Source: Candidatus Magasanikiibacteriota bacterium (lineage in GTDB: Bacteria; Patescibacteriota; Patescibacteriia; Magasanikbacterales; GWA2-37-8). Taken from it: a stretch of 64,000 bases of DNA. The notes beneath the pieces were generated by a model. It worked only from the letters and a program-made list of their open reading frames with translations. It did no database searches and had not been told where the DNA came from. Below, one piece after another: positions 1 through 7,615 of this stretch (its first letter is position 1; each line of letters starts with the position of its first letter). The DNA is taken from assembly GCA_903853785.1 (NCBI GenBank), contig CAINUM010000063.1, positions 4,404 to 68,403 of the forward strand. Direction: 5' to 3'. The translations under genes were made by a program, and so were the position numbers.

Positions 1-41
1 TTCCAACTTTGGTGAATTAGTTCCGAAATTGTAATTAACAT
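1..41 (-). CDS. 5' end of an unknown gene, cut by the window edge
   Basis: On the minus strand an ATG lies one base beyond the tmk stop codon and reads MLITISELIHQSW with no stop before the window ends. The tight spacing matches the rest of the dTMP operon, so this is probably its next gene. Thirteen residues are too few to name a family. Confidence 0.45.
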   Translation of the reverse strand, partial: MLITISELIHQSW

Positions 42-42
42 A

Positions 43-747
43 TTATTTTAAAATTGTTTTTAATAAATTTACCGCGTGTTCATTCATTATATCAATTTTT
101 TCATCTCCCGACAAATAGTGTAGTTGGGTGCCTAGACTGGAAAAAAACCTGCCGTATTTATCTTCGTGGTATTTTTGTGAAGATTTTTTCATAAAATCAA
201 TTTTTTCAAAAATCGCATCATCTTGTTTGTGGGTTCTAGACACCAACCGTTCAAAGGCAATTTCTGGCTCGATCTTCATTAGGATTAGGTGATCAGGGCG
301 GTTTTGAGCTGCCAATCGATTTCCAACCAGGTCAGCCACTGTTTCCAGAGTAAGAGTTTGATCTTGAGCTGGCTGATAAGCCAAAGAAGTACTTAATCCA
401 CGATCTTGAATAATCGTCTTTCCTTTTGCTAAAAGAGGGATGATGATCTTCGTGTAAAGAACTAGTCGGTCAAGCGAGTGAGCGTCAGCGATCGCTTCGG
501 CTGAATAATTATTTTTATTATTTATGAGTTCTTCACGTAAAACTTTTCCAATTCCAGTATAAGTGGGTTCGGCAGAAAAAATATAATCAAAATTTTCCAT
601 TTCTTGTAGCTCTGGATAGCGATCGTTTTCTTTTAAATAATTTTTCAAATCAAAAATTGTTTTACCCTGATCGGATAAATATTTTTTCCAAGCAGAAACG
701 ATCGTGCTTTTTCCGCTACCATCAATACCATCAATCATGATTAGCAT
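43..747 (-). CDS. tmk: Thymidylate kinase
   Basis: Phosphorylates dTMP to dTDP with ATP in the cytosol. The N-terminus MLIMIDGIDGSGKST holds a clear P-loop (GIDGSGKST), and residues around 114-125 read QDRGLSTSLAYQ, the position of the DRY-type substrate-binding motif of TMKs (here DRG). At 234 residues it is slightly longer than typical TMKs (about 205-215). It sits one base after folA in a run of dTMP-pathway genes, so it completes the route from dCMP/dUTP to dTDP. The start is the first ATG and begins directly with the conserved first beta strand. Confidence 0.93.
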   Translation of the reverse strand: MLIMIDGIDGSGKSTIVSAWKKYLSDQGKTIFDLKNYLKENDRYPELQEMENFDYIFSAEPTYTGIGKVLREELINNKNNYSAEAIADAHSLDRLVLYTKIIIPLLAKGKTIIQDRGLSTSLAYQPAQDQTLTLETVADLVGNRLAAQNRPDHLILMKIEPEIAFERLVSRTHKQDDAIFEKIDFMKKSSQKYHEDKYGRFFSSLGTQLHYLSGDEKIDIMNEHAVNLLKTILK

Positions 748-748
748 A

Positions 749-1225
749 CTATTTTATTTTTTGATAAGTCACAAATGAAAAACCATCACGGTCGTCTCTG
801 CCAGTTTCTTGCCAGATATTTTTATTTATTTCTGGAAAAAAAGTGTCACCTTCTGGTGACTGGTGAATTTCGGTGATATATAAGGTATCAACACGATCGA
901 CGGTTTGACGATAAATACTAGCACCACCACAAATAAATACGTTTTCATCGTTTAGTTTTTCAAAAACTTCATCAAGAGAATGTAATATTCTCACACCCTC
1001 GGCTGCTTTATAATTTTTATCCAATGTTACTACAACCGTTTGGCGTCCTGGCAACGGTTTACCGACATAACCTAAAATGGATTCGTATGTGGCTTGTCCC
1101 ATCACACAAGTTTTACCAAGAGTCATGGTTTTAAAATATTGAAAATCCTCTGGAACATTCCAAGGAATTTTGTTATTTTTTCCGATACAATTATTTTCAG
1201 CCACGGCAGCAATTAGAGAAAACAT
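749..1225 (-). CDS. folA: Dihydrofolate reductase
   Basis: Reduces dihydrofolate to tetrahydrofolate with NADPH, which regenerates the folate used up by ThyA two genes upstream. The 158-residue length is normal. The start MFSLIAAVAENNCIGKNNKIPW has the family's A-ENxxIG-xxxxPW signature, followed by FKTMTLGKTCVMG (NADPH-binding TxGxxxVMG), LPGRQTVVVT and the FICGGASIYRQ loop near residue 100. The gene is one base from tmk and two from the acetyltransferase gene, so it is co-transcribed with the rest of the dTMP operon. Confidence 0.95.
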   Translation of the reverse strand: MFSLIAAVAENNCIGKNNKIPWNVPEDFQYFKTMTLGKTCVMGQATYESILGYVGKPLPGRQTVVVTLDKNYKAAEGVRILHSLDEVFEKLNDENVFICGGASIYRQTVDRVDTLYITEIHQSPEGDTFFPEINKNIWQETGRDDRDGFSFVTYQKIK

Positions 1226-1227
1226 AA

Positions 1228-1920
1228 TTATTTTTTTCTTCTTAGGGTTAATAACCAGTTGGTGGGATCTAAATTTTCTTGATCTGTGATTGGTTGTAAA
1301 TCAGTTCCCTCCCAACCATTTGTTGTAAGCTGTTCTAATTTAGCTAAGTCCGATAAAGAAATATTTACAGTTTCAAATTTTGTTTCGACGTCAACTTTTG
1401 CATTCTTTAATAAACAGCTACCAACATGTTCTTTGGCATCTTCGGCAATATCAATTATAGTAAAACCTTGTTTTAGTTTTAGACGAAGCGAAGGGATGTT
1501 TGTTGAAGCGATATGAGTTTGTAGCCACTCAAATTTATTTTCTTGATTTTCACACCATTCTTGTCTTTTTTTATCTATTTGGCTAGCTAATCCCTGCTTT
1601 CTTTTTTCAAGCTCTACATATACTCCAGTCAATTCACCGAATCGTTTTCCATTTCTTAGTGTGCAACCCAAAACAGACCCTCCAGCAATAAAATTATTAT
1701 TTTCATCGCGGATAGCAAAATTACTTACACTGTCATCATAGTCACAAAATGGTTCACGAATCATTTGACGAGTGAGTGTGGCATTTGGAATATGTTCTCT
1801 TTTGTCCTTTGGTTTAGAATCGTACCATTTTTTATATAAAATACTTTGGCCTTTATCTAATAGCTCAATGTTATTTCCTGGTACTATTCTTTGTGGTTCA
1901 CCTCCTGTAAATGCACTCAT
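1228..1920 (-). CDS. GNAT-like acetyltransferase inside the dTMP operon
   Basis: Probable N-acetyltransferase of 230 residues. Residues about 66-80 form beta strands (FAIRDENNNFIAGGSVLG), followed by GELTGVYVELEKRKQGLASQ, where R-K-Q-G-L-A fits the acetyl-CoA pyrophosphate loop (R/Q-x-x-G-x-G/A). A later segment, NIPSLRLKLKQGF, resembles GNAT motif B (N..A..LY...GF). The substrate is unknown. It lies between thyA and folA with 1-2 base gaps, so it is co-expressed with dTMP synthesis; a free-standing role is equally possible. The family call is moderately secure and the function is not. Confidence 0.6.
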   Translation of the reverse strand: MSAFTGGEPQRIVPGNNIELLDKGQSILYKKWYDSKPKDKREHIPNATLTRQMIREPFCDYDDSVSNFAIRDENNNFIAGGSVLGCTLRNGKRFGELTGVYVELEKRKQGLASQIDKKRQEWCENQENKFEWLQTHIASTNIPSLRLKLKQGFTIIDIAEDAKEHVGSCLLKNAKVDVETKFETVNISLSDLAKLEQLTTNGWEGTDLQPITDQENLDPTNWLLTLRRKK

Positions 1921-1921
1921 A

Positions 1922-2794
1922 TTATATGGCTATAGCCAATTCAATTTTAGAATAACTTTGATAGCCTTCAATTTTTGAATCACCACATTGCCAATCAAAA
2001 ATTGAGGTAAAATTTTCAGTAACAAATTTTGGTAGAGGATATAGGTTTGGATTCCTAGTTAGTTGTTCTCTAGCTCCTTCAAGATGATTTACATAAATAT
2101 GGACATCAGCTAAAAAGCCAACAAGTTTACCTTCTTGTAATCCAGTTTCTTTGGCTAACAAGTGCAGTAAAGTAGCGTAACTAGCAATATTAAACGGAAG
2201 ACCAAGCATGGTGTCGACAGAACGTTGGTTCCATAACAAATTTAGTTTTCCATTTATTACAGTTACCTGAAAACCATAATGGCAAGGTGGTAAAGCCATT
2301 TCATGAAGAGCTAGTGGGTTCCAAGCCATAACAATCATACGACGGTCATTTGGGTCAGTTTTTAATTTTTCAATTATTTTTTTAAGTTGATCAACACCCT
2401 GATTTACATAGTCAGTTTCAAAATTATAATACGGTGCATTAAAATGTCGCCATTGAAACCCATAAATCGGACCAAGGTCGCGTTCCTCTTTCATTCGTTG
2501 TTTTGATTTTTCATCATGACCATAGGGTGCTTTTTTTGGGTATGCCCATTCATCCCAGATGTGGTTGTTGTGGTCTTGCAACCATTTCTTATCGGTTTTG
2601 CCTTTTATAAAAAATTCCAATTCAGAAGCAATAACTTTGTATGGCATTTTTTTTGTGGTTAACAAAGGAAAGCCCGTGCTCATATCATGTTCAAAGATTG
2701 CCCCGGCGGTCGCAATTGTATCGATGCCAGTGCGATTCATTTTTCTTTCTCCTTGTTCCAAAACTTTTTTTACAATATCTAAATATGCTTGCAT
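1922..2794 (-). CDS. thyA: Thymidylate synthase (ThyA type)
   Basis: Methylates dUMP to dTMP using methylene-tetrahydrofolate. The 290 residues carry all main motifs: TGIDTIATAGAIFEHDM near the start, DRRMIVMAWNP, the catalytic cysteine in LPPCHYGFQV, NQRSVDTMLGLPFNIASYA and the dUMP-binding ADVHIYVNHLEG. The C-terminus ends ELAIAI, close to the usual A-V/I ending that closes the active site. Having folA in the same operon fits the ThyA mechanism, which releases dihydrofolate. Confidence 0.97.
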   Translation of the reverse strand: MQAYLDIVKKVLEQGERKMNRTGIDTIATAGAIFEHDMSTGFPLLTTKKMPYKVIASELEFFIKGKTDKKWLQDHNNHIWDEWAYPKKAPYGHDEKSKQRMKEERDLGPIYGFQWRHFNAPYYNFETDYVNQGVDQLKKIIEKLKTDPNDRRMIVMAWNPLALHEMALPPCHYGFQVTVINGKLNLLWNQRSVDTMLGLPFNIASYATLLHLLAKETGLQEGKLVGFLADVHIYVNHLEGAREQLTRNPNLYPLPKFVTENFTSIFDWQCGDSKIEGYQSYSKIELAIAI

Positions 2795-2800
2795 ATAAAA

Positions 2801-3235
2801 TTATATTTCTCCGGTAGAACCAAAACCACCGCGAGATTTATCATTAATTTCTTCAACTTCTTCCCATTCTCCTTGTTCAATTTTTAAAAACATACCTTGA
2901 GCAATACGTTCTCCTTTTTCTACAATAACAGTTTGCTCGGTAAAATTATAAACGGAAATTAAAATTTCATCAGTTGGTCCGCAATAGTCACTATCAATTG
3001 TACCAATACCATTGGCTAACATCAGCCCTTTTTTTGTAGCTAAGCTCGAACGAGCGGCTAAAGTAAGGACATAACCAATCGGTGTTCCGATAATTAATCC
3101 TGAAGAAATACGGGCAATCTGTTTTGGTTCAATTGTAGTTTGTGAAGCTGCTGATAAATCAAACGCCGCGGAACCAGAAGTGTGGTAGCGTGGTAGGGGA
3201 AGTGATTTATCTAAACGTTTGATTTTAATCTGCAT
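2801..3235 (-). CDS. dut: dUTP diphosphatase (trimeric type)
   Basis: Hydrolyses dUTP to dUMP, supplying ThyA and keeping uracil out of DNA. All five trimeric-dUTPase motifs are visible in 144 residues: GSAAFDLSA (motif 1), RSSLATKKGL (2), GTIDSDYCGPTDEI (3), GERIAQGMF (4) and the C-terminal RGGFGSTG arm (5). It is separated by six bases from thyA and three from the kinase gene. Confidence 0.96.
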   Translation of the reverse strand: MQIKIKRLDKSLPLPRYHTSGSAAFDLSAASQTTIEPKQIARISSGLIIGTPIGYVLTLAARSSLATKKGLMLANGIGTIDSDYCGPTDEILISVYNFTEQTVIVEKGERIAQGMFLKIEQGEWEEVEEINDKSRGGFGSTGEI

Positions 3236-3238
3236 AGT

Positions 3239-3790
3239 TTATAAGTATTTAGAGACCATTTTATCTAGTTGTTTATAGGTATTTTCTATAGTTCCATTAT
3301 TATCAACCGTAAAATTTGCAGTTTGAGCAATAGCCAAAATTTGTTGTTCGGACTCTTGAAGACTTTCCTTTGCGAATTCTTCCCAAGTTTTGGTGGCATC
3401 ATCTGGTTTTTCACCCCGATTTGCTAATCTTGAAAATCTAACGCGTTCATCTGCCTTAATATAAATTAAAACAAAATTAGATAATTCTTTTAGATATGGA
3501 ACATCGCTTGGTCGTCGTACTCCCTCGGTAATAATAATATCTGAAGTAGAGTTTTTTGCATCTTGAGCAATTACTTTTGACATGATATCGTCACCAAAAT
3601 TTTGGCGTAAAGTTGTAGAAATAAGTTGTAAATTGCCTCTATTTGGCTCAATATACATTCTTTTTAGTACATCATAGAGCATGTCTGAAAAACGAAAAGT
3701 AACCGCATTGAATTTCTTTTTTAGATATTCAGTTGCGGTAGTTTTTCCAGCGGCATTTTCTCCAACGATCCCAATTATTAATTTTGCCAT
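3239..3790 (-). CDS. P-loop nucleotide kinase, possibly a dNMP kinase
   Basis: A 183-residue P-loop kinase: MAKLIIGIVGENAAGKTT gives the Walker A motif, TSDIIITEGVRRPSDV a hydrophobic strand with downstream EGVR, and FSRLANRGEKPDD a lid-like arginine region. The overall look is that of deoxynucleoside monophosphate or dephospho-CoA kinases. Its place between dCMP deaminase and dUTPase makes a role in deoxynucleotide phosphorylation likely, for example dCMP or dUMP kinase. The substrate is inferred from context only. Confidence 0.65.
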   Translation of the reverse strand: MAKLIIGIVGENAAGKTTATEYLKKKFNAVTFRFSDMLYDVLKRMYIEPNRGNLQLISTTLRQNFGDDIMSKVIAQDAKNSTSDIIITEGVRRPSDVPYLKELSNFVLIYIKADERVRFSRLANRGEKPDDATKTWEEFAKESLQESEQQILAIAQTANFTVDNNGTIENTYKQLDKMVSKYL

Positions 3791-3799
3791 ATTGATACA

Positions 3800-4267
3800 T
3801 TATTTCATCCAATCTGAAATATACTGTCGACATTTGATTCCGGCTGCATCGAGCATTCGGCGTGAGGCGATACAAGCGTCAGTATCGTGGTATTTGTCAC
3901 TTTCGTAAATAATTTCTACTACTCCATTTTGGAGAAGGGTTTTGGTACATTCATTACATGGAAAGAGGGTGCAATAAATTTTAGCACCAGAGACTTTTTG
4001 ACTGGAATTGTAGACAGCATTTTCTTCAGCATGACAAACATAGGCATATTTGGTTTCAGTAAAGCCACCATCCCGGTCCCATGGTAAAATTCCACTCTCA
4101 ATTCCTCGAGGGAAGCCATTATAGCCCAGTCCTAAAACAACATTGTGTTGGTCTGTAATGACCGCACCAGCCTGTGTGCTAGGGTCTTTTGAACGTTCAG
4201 CAATAGTATGGGCTATTCGCATGAAGCACTCGTCCCATGGAATGGCATTTTCTCTGTCTGTTAACAT
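3800..4267 (-). CDS. dCMP deaminase family protein
   Basis: Zinc-dependent deaminase that would convert dCMP to dUMP for ThyA. The 155 residues show the catalytic C/H-A-E motif in VCHAEENAVYNS and the second zinc motif PCNECTKTLL (P-C-x-x-C). The N-terminal WDECFMRIAHTIAERSKDPSTQAGAVI is typical of the dCMP/ComEB deaminase family. It is the first gene of the dTMP operon, just after a terminator on the same strand. ComEB-type or tRNA-unrelated cytidine deaminases are alternatives, but the neighbours favour dCMP. Confidence 0.88.
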   Translation of the reverse strand: MLTDRENAIPWDECFMRIAHTIAERSKDPSTQAGAVITDQHNVVLGLGYNGFPRGIESGILPWDRDGGFTETKYAYVCHAEENAVYNSSQKVSGAKIYCTLFPCNECTKTLLQNGVVEIIYESDKYHDTDACIASRRMLDAAGIKCRQYISDWMK

Positions 4268-4302
4268 AAAAATATAGGTTAATAAATCATAGTTATTTTA
4301 AC

Positions 4303-4329
4303 AAAAATAGCTATTGTTGCCAATAGCTA
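4303..4329 (-). terminator. Rho-independent terminator before the dTMP operon
   Basis: A 9-bp stem, TAGCTATTG and CAATAGCTA, with a 4-base loop; read on the minus strand it is followed by TTTTTG. It ends the three-gene unit whose last gene is the deoxyribosyltransferase-like one and separates it from the dTMP operon. Confidence 0.8.
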
Positions 4330-4352
4330 AAATTTAATGTTGATAACCGATT

Positions 4353-4766
4353 TTACTGCTTTAAATTTATTAAATATGTTACAAAATCTTCAGGTTTTAC
4401 AACTTCGTCTATAAAACAAGATATTGGTAAATCTTTAATTGGGGCTGAAGATATCAGTTTGCGATTTTTTGAATGCGCGTAGCCAATCTCCAAACTAACC
4501 CCGTTACCAACGTAGCCATTTTGAGAAAAAATATAGATTACGTCTGATTTGTCCATCCTCTTTAGGTGGTCGGCTAGATGCATCCAGTAAGTTTTTAATA
4601 TTTCAGGGTTTGTTAGGTGCTCTCCATTTTTTAAAATATCTTCTTCTCTTTCTAAAAATGGGTTTGGAATTGGAATCAAAACCTCAAAACCTTTTTCTTC
4701 TAATTCTTTGTGTAGTTTTAATACTTCTGGGTAGAATTTAAAACTTGAACAGATACAAATTTTCAT
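4353..4766 (-). CDS. Nucleoside 2-deoxyribosyltransferase-like protein
   Basis: A 137-residue Rossmann-like protein. It starts MKICICSSFKF and contains KSDVIYIFSQNGYVGNGVSLEIGYAH, the D-x4-5-G-(x)-GT/S-x-x-E-x-GYA pattern of nucleoside 2-deoxyribosyltransferases and related nucleotide-sugar hydrolases, in which the glutamate is catalytic. Its start overlaps the CYTH gene's stop by four bases. Transfer or hydrolysis of deoxyribose from a nucleoside is likely. The substrate is unknown, and it may act instead as a nucleotide sensor or hydrolase as in several related families. Confidence 0.7.
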   Translation of the reverse strand: MKICICSSFKFYPEVLKLHKELEEKGFEVLIPIPNPFLEREEDILKNGEHLTNPEILKTYWMHLADHLKRMDKSDVIYIFSQNGYVGNGVSLEIGYAHSKNRKLISSAPIKDLPISCFIDEVVKPEDFVTYLINLKQ

Positions 4767-5287
4767 ATTTTTTTTCTAAGTATTAGCTCGAAATAAGCAG
4801 CTATCACTTGGTCATTTTTAGTTAGACCAAGTTTTTCTAAAAATTTACAAATCTCTTTCTGAACAACCTGACTATCAACTGATTCATTTACGATTTTTTC
4901 AACCTCGATATAATTTCCTAGACCTGCCACTTGGTCTAAACAGATTGAAAGTTTTTTATATTTATATAATGTTCTTACCTTTTTAACTTTGATAAGCCTT
5001 TTGAATCCCAAAGCGATTAGTAGTTTGGCTGTATCTTTGGGCTTTGTTGTTACAAATTCATATTCGTTATTATCCAGTATGTTTGAAAGTTTTTCTTTGA
5101 CTGTAAGTGTGTAAATATTATTTTCCAGTCTTATTCTTGCAGACATTTTAGATAAATTTGTTTTATTCCCAATGTACACCTCATCAGATTGAGTGGTTTT
5201 TTTGAAAAATTCTACCCCAATTTTGTTGAGGTTTTTTCGAATAGAATCGACATTGTTAATTTTAGCTTTTACTTCTACTTCTTTCAT
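4763..5287 (-). CDS. CYTH domain protein (class IV adenylate cyclase-like)
   Basis: Triphosphate tunnel metalloenzyme of 174 residues. The N-terminal MKEVEVKAKI supplies the ExExK signature that binds metal and triphosphate, and acidic and basic strand residues recur (ARIRLENN, LTVKEK, ICLDQVAGLGNYIEVE). The family includes CyaB-type cyclases, thiamine triphosphatases and tripolyphosphatases; the sequence alone does not say which. It overlaps both neighbours (4 and 26 bases), so translation of the three genes is probably coupled. Confidence 0.8.
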   Translation of the reverse strand: MKEVEVKAKINNVDSIRKNLNKIGVEFFKKTTQSDEVYIGNKTNLSKMSARIRLENNIYTLTVKEKLSNILDNNEYEFVTTKPKDTAKLLIALGFKRLIKVKKVRTLYKYKKLSICLDQVAGLGNYIEVEKIVNESVDSQVVQKEICKFLEKLGLTKNDQVIAAYFELILRKKI

Positions 5288-6290
5288 ATTTCAAAGCTTC
5301 GTCGATAATTTTCTTCGCCACACTAATTGAATAAGCTGGTCTTAGCCCCATGGTAGTTTCTTGGCACAACATTATTCCATTTACACCATCTAAAACCATA
5401 TCGGTAAGATTGATAATTTCAGCACGATAAGGGATATAATTATTGATAGTACTTTCCAAAATTTGTGTTGAAACCAAAATTAAACGTTTGTATTTTTTTG
5501 CAGTATTTATGATGTTTCTCTGGATAAGACCGATTTTTTCAAACGGTACGTTAACTCCAATTTCACCTCTATCTAACAAAACATAACGATATGATTCATC
5601 TTGGCAAATAGCTTCTATATTATCTACAGCAATCTGATCTTCGATTTTTAGCATTATTTTTGTTTTTGAACCGATTTCTTTTTTAACCAATTCTCTTATA
5701 TTTTTATTTGTTTCCTCTCCAAAATAAGAGACTGCACAATAACTTATGGATAAATCTTTTACCGCTTCAAATATTTTTTTGTAATCATTTATCACATTAT
5801 TTTCATCCAAGCGATTTGTGATATTAAAAGTTTTCATATACTGAATTACACCGTTGTTGAGGATTTCACATTTAATTGTGTCTGTATCAATAATCTCTTT
5901 TACGTGTAAAGCGATCTCACCATCGCCATGTGTAATTAGTTGATTTACTCTAACCTTCTCTCCTAGTTTTTGAATTTGAACAGGAATGAATTGGTTGCAG
6001 TCGTTAGAATATGAAGCGGATTTAAAAATAAATTCTTCTTTTTCTCTTACCGCAAACATTTTAATATCAAAATCGCCTAAGCGGACTTTGTTTAACGGCA
6101 TATCGATCATGATTTTGCATTCACTATGCAATTCATCGATTGCTTCTTGAGCGATTTTTATATTATTTACATTAGCCTCAATTGATCCGTAAGAAAAATT
6201 AAAACGCAAAATATCAGCCCCAGATAAAATTATTTTTTTTATTTTATCCTCTGCAAATGAATTAAAGCCAATTCCAGCAATTATTAACAT
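5262..6290 (-). CDS. Truncated, divergent pyruvate kinase-like protein
   Basis: Resembles the pyruvate kinase barrel: ADILRFNFSYGS (cf. RLNFSHG), KIMLKIEDQIAVDNI (cf. KIENxEGxxN with the catalytic Lys), DRGEIGVNVPFEKI (RGDLGxE), LILVSTQILESTINNYIPYRAEI (ATQMLESMxxxPxPTRAE) and LDGVNGIMLCQETTMG. At 342 residues it lacks the roughly 130-residue C-terminal allosteric domain. Several active-site positions differ: the DTKGPEIR strand reads DMPLNKVRLGD. It may be a specialised or inactive paralogue rather than the glycolytic enzyme. It starts an overlapping operon with CYTH and deoxyribosyltransferase-like genes. Confidence 0.75.
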   Translation of the reverse strand: MLIIAGIGFNSFAEDKIKKIILSGADILRFNFSYGSIEANVNNIKIAQEAIDELHSECKIMIDMPLNKVRLGDFDIKMFAVREKEEFIFKSASYSNDCNQFIPVQIQKLGEKVRVNQLITHGDGEIALHVKEIIDTDTIKCEILNNGVIQYMKTFNITNRLDENNVINDYKKIFEAVKDLSISYCAVSYFGEETNKNIRELVKKEIGSKTKIMLKIEDQIAVDNIEAICQDESYRYVLLDRGEIGVNVPFEKIGLIQRNIINTAKKYKRLILVSTQILESTINNYIPYRAEIINLTDMVLDGVNGIMLCQETTMGLRPAYSISVAKKIIDEALKYERSRSKS

Positions 6291-6300
6291 ATAGGGATTT

Positions 6301-6328
6301 AAAAAATACCCCTCAATAATGAGGGGTA
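6301..6328 (-). terminator. Terminator of the rplA unit
   Basis: A perfect 9-bp stem, TACCCCTCA and TGAGGGGTA, around ATAA. On the minus strand it is followed by six T, immediately downstream of the L1 stop codon. Confidence 0.92.
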
Positions 6329-6334
6329 AAATTT

Positions 6335-7021
6335 TTAGTTTTCGTTAATTCTGATTGACGGCCCCATCGTTGAACAAAGGACTAAATTTTTTATGTATGA
6401 TCCTTTGATTGTTGTTGGTCGTGCTTTTTTCAAAGCTTCTAAAAATGCAGATAAGTTTTCTTTTAATTTAGCATCGTCAAAACTAATTTTACCAACAATC
6501 TGGTGTACATTAGCAGTGTCGTCGTTTTTAAAAGTAACTTTACCTTTTTTCAATTCTTCTACCATTTTTTTGATGTTTGGTCCGACAGTTTCGGTTTTTG
6601 GACTAGGCATCAAACCTTTTGGACCAAGCACTTTAGCAATGGCGGCCAATTTAGGCATCATATCTGGAGTAGTTACGGCTACCTCAAAATCAATTTTACC
6701 AGTATCTTTAATTTTTTTGATTCCTTCTTCAGTATAAACAACGTCAGCACCGGCTTCGTTAGCCTCTTTTTCTTTTTCACTAGAACAGAAAACAGCTACT
6801 TTTTTTGTTTTACCAATACCATGAGGTAATACTACAGTTGCACGGATCAATTGGTCACCTTTTTTTGGATCAATACCTAAATGAGCGTGAATTTCGACAC
6901 TAGCGTCAAATTTAACACCAGATGTTTCTTTAACCAGAGCGATTGCTTCGTCTAGAGAATAAACCTTGTTTTTGTCTACTTTGCCGGCAATTTTTGCCAT
7001 GCGCTTTGTTAATTTAACCAT
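6335..7021 (-). CDS. rplA: Ribosomal protein L1
   Basis: Large-subunit protein that forms the L1 stalk and helps release deacylated tRNA; in many bacteria it also represses its own mRNA. The 228 residues include DASVEIHAHLGIDPKKGDQ, the hallmark GPKGLMPSPKTETVGPNI and the C-terminal TTIKGSYIKNLVLCSTMGPSI. It is not next to an L11 gene, unlike most bacteria. It has its own strong promoter, a structured leader and its own terminator, making it a monocistronic unit. The missing SD site is in line with its neighbours. Confidence 0.97.
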   Translation of the reverse strand: MVKLTKRMAKIAGKVDKNKVYSLDEAIALVKETSGVKFDASVEIHAHLGIDPKKGDQLIRATVVLPHGIGKTKKVAVFCSSEKEKEANEAGADVVYTEEGIKKIKDTGKIDFEVAVTTPDMMPKLAAIAKVLGPKGLMPSPKTETVGPNIKKMVEELKKGKVTFKNDDTANVHQIVGKISFDDAKLKENLSAFLEALKKARPTTIKGSYIKNLVLCSTMGPSIRINEN

Positions 7022-7062
7022 ATTTTTTTTAATCGCAGTTGCGATTTTAGTGGTACAAACTC

Positions 7063-7074
7063 TCGAGTGGTCGA
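7063..7074 (-). promoter_or_regulatory. Leader hairpin of rplA, 12-nt motif shared with tuf leader
   Basis: On the minus strand the rplA leader contains CTCGA-CCAC-TCGAG, a 5-bp stem with a CCAC loop. Its core TCGACCACTCGA is identical to 12 bases in the EF-Tu leader. A second small hairpin (AATCGC/GCGATT) follows just before the start codon. This could be an L1-binding or translational control site; that is inference. Confidence 0.5.
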
Positions 7075-7097
7075 GATCCCACCATTAATACAATGTA

Positions 7098-7126
7098 TTT
7101 ATAGCTTAATTTTCAATGTTTGTCAA
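7098..7126 (-). promoter_or_regulatory. Promoter of rplA
   Basis: On the minus strand TTGACA is followed after exactly 17 bases by TATAAA, a near-consensus sigma70-type promoter placed between the membrane-protein stop codon and rplA. It gives a leader of roughly 70 bases. Confidence 0.88.
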
Positions 7127-7129
7127 CTA

Positions 7130-7612
7130 TTAACCCACCGAAAATAGTCGTAAAAAGACCTTTTTAAAAAGCTTTCCAACTTCACGAACACCATGGCGTA
7201 CTTGTCTAAAATAAGCTATGTTGAGCAAAAGAAGCAGTACTACCACGACTGCATCATAACTTTGGCGCAACCAGTATTCATCTGCTAATCTGACCCACAT
7301 ACCAAATTCATCAAAAGTCAAACCGAGCCCTATTCCATAAATTGCAGTGCAAATTTTGAAAATTTCTGATTCAGCTTCGGGGCGACGTAATATTAAATAT
7401 AGACCGATTAATACTAAAATAAATACCCCGTAAGTAAAATGATGAATGTGTACCCCCCGAACAGTAAGAAAAAAGTTTGGTAACCATCTTCCAATTACTA
7501 AATAAACCATCAATCTAGAAACGACAAAAGTAATAAGAAAATAAAAAATTATCACACCAATTACATGTTGATTTTTGTTTGAATCAATTTTCAATTTCCA
7601 ATCCGCCTCCAT
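7130..7612 (-). CDS. Integral membrane protein with a conserved His pair
   Basis: A 160-residue protein with about four predicted membrane segments (VIGVIIFYFLITFVVS, the GVFILVLIGLYLIL region, ICTAIYGIGLGLTF and VVVVLLLLLNIAYF). Between helices it carries GVHIHHFTYG and, later, LTFDEFGMW, so polar His and Asp/Glu residues lie near the membrane and could bind a metal. No function is known to me for this family. It starts three bases after the topA stop and is probably co-transcribed with it. The positively charged C-terminus suggests a cytoplasmic tail. Confidence 0.65.
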   Translation of the reverse strand: MEADWKLKIDSNKNQHVIGVIIFYFLITFVVSRLMVYLVIGRWLPNFFLTVRGVHIHHFTYGVFILVLIGLYLILRRPEAESEIFKICTAIYGIGLGLTFDEFGMWVRLADEYWLRQSYDAVVVVLLLLLNIAYFRQVRHGVREVGKLFKKVFLRLFSVG

Positions 7613-7615
7613 ATT

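Noticed and set aside
1898..1906. Perfect Shine-Dalgarno-like AGGAGGTGA (minus strand) inside the acetyltransferase gene
   Set aside because: No ATG, GTG or TTG in a suitable frame follows at 5-10 bases; it encodes Gly-Gly-Glu and is probably chance.
3919..4119. Minus-strand 66-codon ORF inside the dCMP deaminase gene
   Set aside because: It is a shadow in another frame; the deaminase frame carries both zinc motifs.
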